Positions 57,172 to 64,000 of a stretch of 64,000 nucleotides of DNA are shown one piece after another; the stretch's first letter is position 1; each line of letters starts with the position of its first letter. A model generated the notes under the pieces. The model did no database searches. It was not told where the DNA came from and worked only from the letters and a program-made list of their open reading frames with translations. A program made the position numbers and the translations under genes. Where the stretch lies: NCBI GenBank assembly GCA_014898415.1, contig RCTD01000014.1, forward strand, positions 186,001 through 250,000, given 5' to 3'. The stretch is from Stromatinia cepivora (lineage: Eukaryota; Ascomycota; Leotiomycetes; Helotiales; Sclerotiniaceae).

Positions 57172-58304
57172 ATGTCTTCCTTTCTCTCAGAATTGAAAAC
57201 GACGGCCTCGCGCCTAAGTTCTTCTTTTCAAAACTCTAATCCCAAGGAAGAATCCATAAACGAACGAAAATCCAGAAGACCAGGTTATGAAGTGGTGAAA
57301 ACTTCTTATACATCTCTCCCTGTTCCTATCCCGGAAGATTTTCTGAACCCGTTGGAGCATCCGGAGGAAACTATCAAGGTTCGGAGAATTGATTTTGAGA
57401 ACACGGTTCTGAAGGAGTATGGGGGCACTTATGCGGTGGTGCTGGATGGGGTATTGAGTGAAGAGGAGTGTGGGATGTTGATTAGGTTGGCGGAGATGAG
57501 TAAGGGCGCGCATGGGAATGTGGTGAGAGGGGTTAAGGTGGAGAATGGTGTTGAGGTTGTGGGTTCTAGAGAAGGAGGTGATGAGGGTGAAGAAGCTCAA
57601 GGACCGGCAAATAATGGGTGGACTCCGGCGATGGTAAATGCAGGTGTAGGATATGAATTTCTATCTACGGAATATAGGAATTCGGATCGCATTATTTGGG
57701 ATGAAAAAGAAGTGGTGGGACGTATTTGGAAGAGGGTTTTACAGGGAAAGGGGATTAAGGAAGATATTGGGGTACTTGAGGGGAAGAAATGGGAGAGATT
57801 GGCTAGTTTGTGGATTAGAAGTGGTGAGAGATGGGTGGGTACTGATCAGGGAATTAATGAGCGCATGAGATTTTTGAAATATGGACCCGGACAATACTTC
57901 AGAGGTAAGTTTGTTTCGTCCTCCTTGAAATCATCATCTAAATTACATATACAGAACATACAGACGGCGCATACGAAAACGCCGACGGCAGTGAACGTTC
58001 TTTCTTTACAATTCATCTCTACCTTAACGATTCAGCGCAGGAACTCGAGAAAGACCCCAACACCCCCAAATTTCCAAAGGATTCAAAGATGCTGAGAGGT
58101 GGCGCAACGACATTCCATTCGAATGATATGAAGGAGAGATTGGATGTTGATCCGAAGGTGGGGAGGGTACTTATCTTTCAACATAGGAGATTATTGCATA
58201 GTGGGGATGACGTAGTGGCGGGGGTTAAATATACGATGAGGAGTGATTTGATGTTTAGATTTGAGGATGGGTTGGAGGGGAAGGGTGATGTGGTTTTTGG
58301 GTAG
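57172..58304 (+). CDS. Prolyl-4-hydroxylase-like 2OG-Fe(II) oxygenase
   Basis: Exons 57172..57904 and 57955..58304; 50 bp intron (GTAAGT/ACAG). Predicted 360 aa. The C-terminal half has the P4Hc double-stranded beta-helix: His246-x-Asp248 (YFREHTDG, whose Glu codon spans the splice), distal His326 (RLLHSGD) and Lys336 (GVKYTMRSDLMF), the 2-oxoglutarate-binding lysine of prolyl hydroxylases. FHSNDMKERLDVDPKVGRVLIF is the usual strand pair between the ligands. The N-terminal half (YAVVLDGVLSEEECGMLIRL) is the standard entry to this fold. No signal peptide or ER-retention signal, so it is probably cytosolic or nuclear, unlike collagen P4H. A substrate protein or small molecule is not predictable. 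Iron and cosubstrate residues are all present. Confidence 0.87.
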
Positions 58305-59291
58305 TATGAGGTGAGGGTGCTGCTAGAGGATAGGTCTGTTTGAGATAAATTGGAATGGGCTATAGAGAAGTACATCATGAGGCCATGAGAGAACATATTC
58401 TCGTATAAAACGAAATCGGCATTTAGTACTTCAAATTTCATGATACGTTCTCTATTTTTGTTCTAGTGATGGACTGACCTATCTATGTCAAGACTATTTC
58501 CCATGGCTACTACTATCAGCTTTCACACAATGATGGCGGCATTTGGGAGTTCCTGGAGTTCCAAAATCAGAATCGCTCATACCATACCACAAAACTATAT
58601 CAAAATCTCCAAAGCTAAATACAAGTCGTGGGAAATTAGATCCAGCAATACACAAACGAGATATTCAAGTCGCTCGTACCAGTTATATTCTTTATCATTC
58701 GACGACAGCTTGTTTATATAGATTCTAGCGTAATCCATAGAGCTAGCTACTTTCTTTATGACACTATTGAAAAGGTTAAAGTTTTAAACACGGTGGATCA
58801 ATATGCAGTTATCCGCATGAAAACTATTTCATGACTGTATTCATACAAAATTACATCCTTGGAAATTGGTAGAATAATATGATGATTCTCATATTCTTGA
58901 AACAAGTGAACAAGTGGATGTGCGAATGAATATCGATCCATGATGCAAAGAGGGAAATATATGTACATGCTTTTGAGTAAGAAGATTACGAGATTTTTTT
59001 TGTATCTTGTGGACTTGACATGTCTTTCTGATATTAGGATCAAGATTGGAAATTCGAAAATACAAATGGCTGGCTTTGATAAGTTGGATGATTGATGATT
59101 GATCCCACCCGCTAATTAGATATTCAATCTGCCTGAAATTGCTCCATTTCGTAACAGGTAATTGAACAATATAATCAATCCTCCACAAGTATCTGTACCT
59201 ACCTATACAACCAAATTCAAATCAATACCCACCTACCCATCAAATAAATACCAAAACAACACCCCACCACTCATCATCAAACACCTCATCG

Positions 59292-59365
59292 AGTCGCCCT
59301 GGCGCAGTTGGTCGACCGCTGCGCTATAACCACTTTCGAGTGGGTGTGGTGTTTGAGTAGCGACT
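59292..59365 (+). tRNA. tRNA-like element or decayed tRNA gene
   Basis: A 74 nt segment begins AGTCGC and ends GCGACT, which pair as an acceptor-like stem of six base pairs. An excellent RNA polymerase III A-box (TGGCGCAGTTGG, 59300-59311) sits at the correct offset. The anticodon arm does not fold cleanly and no B-box (GGTTCRANNCC) is found at the expected place; the nearest is a CCAC-TTTCGA-GTGG hairpin. So I cannot assign an isotype. It may be a tRNA pseudogene or the head of a tRNA-derived SINE rather than a working tRNA. Confidence 0.3.
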
Positions 59366-59789
59366 GTACTGTCCTCATCTCGAAGAGTACGGCTGCAAAT
59401 TAAATCTCATATCGGAGGGGTTTTTCCTGTGGACGGTTTTTTGCTTTGCGGGTTTCCTGGAGTTTTTGGGTTTACTGGGTGAAGGGGGAGGATGGATGGA
59501 AAAGGGGAGAGTGAATATACTGTGGGGCTGATTGTCTGATGAATGTTCTTGGTGAGGTGTTGGATGTGGTTATGTTGGTAGAGAATGTGGGCGTCGTGGT
59601 TTAGGGGGTTATGGTTAGGTTTTTTGGGGGATTGGAGAATGGAATTGTTCATTTTTTTGTGGAGTGAGTGAGGCGGTTGGAGGATATGGATATTCTTTTC
59701 TGTTCGCAAACTGCATATGGGTAATGGGCAAATACAGTCGCGCCTCGTCATGAACCTTTGAGTTTTATGGTCGTTCGACAGTGTATTTC

Positions 59790-59810
59790 AAAAAAAAGAG
59801 GGGGGGGGGG
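59790..59810. repeat. A-run followed by 11-G homopolymer
   Basis: Eight A, then GA, then eleven G. Prone to length change and sequencing error; no coding role. Confidence 0.8.
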
Positions 59811-61079
59811 AATGACATGGCTAGTAACACGGCAATTGTCATTAGGTTTGCAAGGACGGCATTGAAATGCTTAATGAAGCAGAGACAATCGCAGCCAAGT
59901 GAAAGGTTTTGAGCAGCAATTTTAATGTCACCATTCTCAAAGACTTCGTTTCGATGGGAAAGAGAATAATTTGATTTACCTGTTCATTGCACGGACAGAA
60001 CCTGAATCAAAACCGGTGATATCTAGCATATACAAAATAGTCATCTTCGCCAAACAAAATGACAAATTTGAAACGTCTAGCAAGCGGACTGTGCAAACTG
60101 TATAAAGACTCATGTAGGGTGACATTATCTCTTGGGGGACTCTCCATCTGGATCTTCATTTTTGCCAATTAATCAAATCGCTGTAACTAAAAAGGATATA
60201 TCGGGTGTTTCCAGAACGCTCAGAGGATTGATATCTTCTTCTAGTCGCCGACTTGAATTAAGAGCTGGCGGTCATAGTCTAATGTAGTACAACGAGTCAG
60301 GATATTCTGATCATGAATCCGTAGATCGAAATATTTTCTTCCATAATAGAAATAGAACCTTCCTGTAGTAGATCAAACTCTGCGACAGCTTGCTCATGGG
60401 GTCTCGAGGCAAATTATGCTTCAATGAAAGCCCGAAAATTGTGATAGTAACTTCAAATTATTTGATGGAATTCTACATTGAATAACGAGAGGATGTTGGA
60501 AGTAGAAAAAATCAGGTTGGTGCAACTTGTCAACCACTTCCAAGGTTTTATCTAACCTCATCACGGAACCGGGAACTGCTTTAACCCATATATGATGGAA
60601 TAATTGCGAATCATATCAGATTGAGAAAAAGACAATTTGTTAGGCTAGCCGGACATTGTATTTGTGCTACCAATTTTCCTTGAGTTTTCAAGCTCTAAAA
60701 ACTGGCATTGATAGCTGGACTTGGAACACACACCATTTCAAACGAAATAATAGTGACAAGATGCTTTGCCACTAAGAAATGTCCCATGGCTACCTAGGTG
60801 ATCCTTAACCCGATAGTTATTCAGACTGTGGAAGTCATTGCCCGTCTACGTCCTTGAGTTGGCTGAAGTGAGGTTAGAAAAAAGTACAAAATGCGGAGAA
60901 AAACTGGGGTAAATTGTCGAACGGCTTGCATCGGCCCAAGTACTTTATCGAAATCAAACAAACAACTTTCTTATAATCAATCATCATTGATCATTGAACC
61001 CCAAATCCTAAAAATCTGCAAGCCTGAATTAAAATTTACAAAGTCCGGGAATTACTCTTTGAGATTGATGTTATAACAA

Positions 61080-63475
61080 ATGCATTCAGCAACAAGATCT
61101 CGGGTGTTAGCCCGAGCTCTCCTCCCTTCCTATTTACGACGATATTCAACAGCTCCAACAATCACTCCCATTACCTCCGTTCTCATAGCCAATCGTGGAG
61201 AAATTGCTCTACGAGTCGGACGCACAGCTTCAGATCTCGGCGTACGATGTACAACAATCTATACAGATCCTGATGCCAATTCACAACATGCACTTTCCAG
61301 TCCTTTCGCGGTGAATCTTGGTGCTGCAAATGCATATCTCGATGGCGAACGAATTATATCTGTGGCAAAGGAACAGGGTTGCGAGGCTTTACATCCGGGA
61401 TATGGGTTTTTGAGTGAGAATTCGGCGTTTGCGAAACGGTGTGCAGAAGAGGGGTTGGTGTTTATTGGACCGCCTTGGAAGGCTATAGAGGCTATGGGAA
61501 ATAAATCTAGAAGTAAGGATATTATGATCAAGGCGGGAGTACCTTGTATACCTGGATATCATGGAGAAAACCAAGAACCTAAGCACCTACTAAATGAAGC
61601 TCGCAAGATTGGTTTTCCCGTTATGGTGAAGGCTGTAAAGGGTGGTGGTGGGAAAGGTATGCGCATTGCTCAGACCGAAGGGGAATTCCTTGAAAAATTA
61701 GAGAGCGCGAAAAGTGAAGGAAGGAATTCTTTTGGAGACGATGTTATGCTGGTTGAGAAGTATATTGCTACACCAAGACATATTGAGGTACAAGTTTTTG
61801 CCGATAAGCATGGCCAAGCAGTTGCTTTGGGTGAGAGGGATTGTAGTTTACAAAGAAGACATCAAAAGGTCTTGGAAGAGGCACCGGCACCAAATTTAGC
61901 TGAGGATATTCGACAGGATCTTTGGGAGAAAGCTCGAGCTGCTGCGCTTGCTGTTGGATATGAGGGTGCTGGTACAGTAGAATGTGAGAATCAAATCAAG
62001 TACTTCTGTTCCAGTACTAACGAAAATTACAGTTATATTTGACAACGACACTAATGAGTTTTTCTTTATGGAAATGAACACTAGGCTACAGGTTGAACAT
62101 CCTGTGACTGAAGAAATCACTGGAGAAGATCTCGTATCATGGCAATTCAAAGTTGCTGCCGGTGAACCATTACCACTCGATCAAGATACGATAGCTCAAA
62201 GAATATCTGAACGTGGATGGGCTCTTGAAGCCCGAATATATGCCGAGAATCCAGACCAAAATTTTATGCCTGATTCTGGCAAGCTCGTTCATTTGCGAAC
62301 ACCTAAACTTTCGGAAAATGTTCGAATAGATGCAGGTTTCGTTCAAGGGGATACAGTCTCATCTAACTACGATGGTATGATTGCAAAACTTATCGTGAGT
62401 GGCCCAACACGAGAAGTAGCCATACGAAAACTTCATGCAGCTTTACAAGATTACGAAGTAGTTGGTCTAAGTACCAATATCGAATTTCTGAAAAAAATTT
62501 GCAAAAGTCCTGCATTCATTCGCGGCGATGTTGAGACTGGATACATACAAAAACACCACGATGAGCTTTTCACGAATGAGATCATTGAGCCTGAAGCATT
62601 TGCTCAAGCGGCCTTGGGTATCTTATCTCAAGAACTTTCCACCGCGAGCTCAAAGTCAATCCAAGGTCCTCATGGTGAAGCCATCGGTTTTAATTCTCAC
62701 ATCCAACGAGAATTTAGTTTCACGAAACCGATCATCCAACCATCAAGTGATAAGCCAGACATATACTACGTAACCATTGATCAATCCGACCGCAACTTAT
62801 ATGACATCACGGTCAAAGGACCCAACTTTGAAAAATCATACGCAAATGTCATCAGTGAACCAAAATCCCCTACTATCTCAACGTTCTTCCCACATACTAG
62901 AATTGAAAGTACATTAATCCGACAAGATGATAAAATCACACTCTTTCAACAAGGAAAACAGATACAGTTGCAATTGGCGACGCCGGGATGGTATGAGAAA
63001 GCATTGGGGTTGAAGGATGTGAGGAATAGTGTGGTGGCGCCGATGCCATGTAAGGTTTTGAGGAATGAGGTTAAAGAGGGAGAGGAGGTGGGGGAGGGAC
63101 AGGCGTTGGTTGTGTGAGTTTTAGTTTCCTGTCACGGATATTTGTGAGATTGTGATGAAGTGAAGCTAACGTGAACCTTGTACAGGATCGAGAGTATGAA
63201 GATGGAAACCGTGATTCGGAGTCCACAGAAAGGCGTCGTTGCTAAGTTGGTGCATAAGGAAGGGGTGAGTAAATGTTCTTCCTTTTCTACTTCTGTCCCA
63301 TTGCGTTCCGATTCAGGGGTTGCATGTTTGAGGGATTAATGCTGATATCATGTAAAATAGGATATCTGTAAAGCGGGTACTGTGCTTGTGCTTTTTGAAG
63401 AGGTATGTTGTATCTCTCCTTTTCCACTTTCCTGATTCTTGAAGACTAATCATGTATATTTTACAGCATGAATAA
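61080..63475 (+). CDS. mccA: 3-methylcrotonyl-CoA carboxylase alpha (biotin) subunit, mitochondrial
   Basis: Biotin carboxylase/biotin-carrier subunit that partners the beta subunit encoded 14 kb to the left. Exons 61080..61983, 62033..63113, 63186..63264, 63361..63402 and 63467..63475; introns of 49, 72, 96 and 64 bp. Predicted 704 aa. Basic presequence, residues 1-30. Biotin carboxylase domain: VLIANRGEIALRVGRTA, the ATP loop KAVKGGGGKGMRIA, HIEVQVFADKHG, and FFMEMNTRLQVEHPVTE just after intron 1. A linker of the MCC type follows, then a biotinyl domain with APMPCKV and ESMKMET, where Lys667 is the biotin site; intron 2 falls two codons before it. The last exon encodes only His-Glu-stop. 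The small terminal exons are supported by frame and by the family-typical KAGTVLVLFEE end. Confidence 0.95.
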
Positions 63476-63697
63476 TGATGCAACACAATACCAGGCTGTC
63501 CGTCTACGAGGGAATGAGAATGGGAATGAACTTTATGAGTTGATGTATATTATGATTACTAGATGATTTTTCAACGATTGCTTTGCAGTGCATCCAAGAA
63601 AAAGAGAAAGAAAAATGCATTCAATTTTCGAAAAATGGTACTTTTTGCTGCTATGACTCCTCCATCATATCAATTCGATTAAGTGTCAAACATTTCA

Positions 63698-64000
63698 TCA
63701 CAATTTCTCCTCGGTCTCTTCAATAGGCATCTCGACGATTTGATCTACTCCCTCGTATTCAGGAAGTTGAAGATCATATTTTTGATAAATTTCCGGGGTG
63801 ACGAATCTAGACGATGATATTAGTTTATCATCTGTACACATATATATTTCGAACCAAATAAATCAAAGAAGATTAAAAAGGAGAAGGAAAAAGAAACCCA
63901 TACCTCCCGCCCAAAAAATGTCTTCCTTTGAAATATTTAACAAGAGGTTTAGGTGCAGTCAAACTAATTAAATATTGCGGCATGAAGTTTGCACCGGGAC
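63698..64000 (-). CDS. NAD(P)H-hydrate epimerase (YjeF-N/AI-BP type), C-terminal end only
   Basis: Repair enzyme that epimerises hydrated NAD(P)H so that the partner dehydratase can restore it. Only the last two exons are in the window: >64000..63904 and 63806..63698, separated by a 97 bp intron (GTATGG/TCTAG). Readable residues are TAPKPLVKYFKGRHFLGGRF spanning the splice, then TPEIYQKYDLQLPEYEGVDQ and an acidic end EETEEKL. The GRHFLGGRF block and the closing YEGVDQIVEM are typical of the C-terminus of fungal and yeast epimerases. It converges with the carboxylase alpha gene, with 222 bp between stop codons. The N-terminal nucleotide-binding part lies outside the window. Confidence 0.8.

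Larger units (their letters stand above)
58305..61079. other. 2.8 kb gene-poor region
   Basis: Between the hydroxylase-like gene and the carboxylase alpha gene. Contains one tRNA-like element (listed separately), an A-run plus 11-G run at 59790-59810, and otherwise only motif-less short ORFs. Confidence 0.5.

Noticed and set aside
1..64000. CRISPR arrays, bacterial operons, IS elements or phage genes
   Set aside because: None present: the genes are eukaryotic, with spliceosomal introns, and no spaced short repeat array or transposase was seen.

Overview
The window is nuclear DNA of a filamentous ascomycete. Genes carry short GT-AG introns (about 50-126 bp), lie on both strands without operons, and belong to fungus-specific families: a Zn2Cys6 regulator, GPI-anchored Ser/Ala-rich wall proteins, an NmrA-like protein, a secreted quercetinase and an alpha-arrestin. 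Gene style and protein flavour suggest a Leotiomycete such as a Botrytis/Sclerotinia relative. That is a guess from familiarity, not a computed placement. I support 21 protein genes, 19 complete and 2 cut by the window edges, plus one probable gene remnant and one tRNA-like element. No rRNA, CRISPR, IS element or intact transposon is visible.

Left third (1-22.7 kb): the 3' part of acetoacetyl-CoA synthetase, a Dpb11/Rad4-type four-BRCT replication and checkpoint scaffold, an isochorismatase-fold hydrolase, a 3.6 kb gene-free stretch, a PPxY alpha-arrestin, an NmrA-like oxidoreductase-fold protein, a regulator with two C2H2 fingers plus a Zn2Cys6 cluster, a flavin monooxygenase directly downstream of it, and a bactofilin-like (polymer-forming cytoskeletal) protein.

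Middle (23-44.8 kb): a membrane-anchored nucleotide pyrophosphatase/phosphodiesterase, an APC-superfamily permease, a 2.9 kb gene-poor stretch, a DRAP/riboflavin-type deaminase divergent from a WDR44-like WD40 protein, a secreted quercetin 2,3-dioxygenase, two related GPI-anchored Ser/Ala-rich proteins (one with an 11-residue tandem repeat), a likely MFS-transporter remnant, and an isopenicillin-N-synthase-like 2OG-Fe(II) dioxygenase.

Right third (45-64 kb): methylcrotonyl-CoA carboxylase beta subunit divergent from isovaleryl-CoA dehydrogenase over a 254 bp shared promoter, a Cti6-like PHD-finger protein, an unrecognised protein with a conserved CxxC-containing block, a prolyl-4-hydroxylase-like oxygenase, methylcrotonyl-CoA carboxylase alpha subunit, and the C-terminus of NAD(P)H-hydrate epimerase.

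The clearest functional theme is leucine breakdown. Isovaleryl-CoA dehydrogenase and both carboxylase subunits lie within 18 kb, but alpha is separated from the beta/dehydrogenase pair by three unrelated genes. Acetoacetyl-CoA synthetase, which uses the end product acetoacetate, sits at the far left edge. A second theme is plant- or surface-facing functions (quercetinase, GPI proteins). The least ordinary item is the bactofilin-like gene. Exon boundaries were read by eye from splice signals and frame continuity; none was tested by transcripts.
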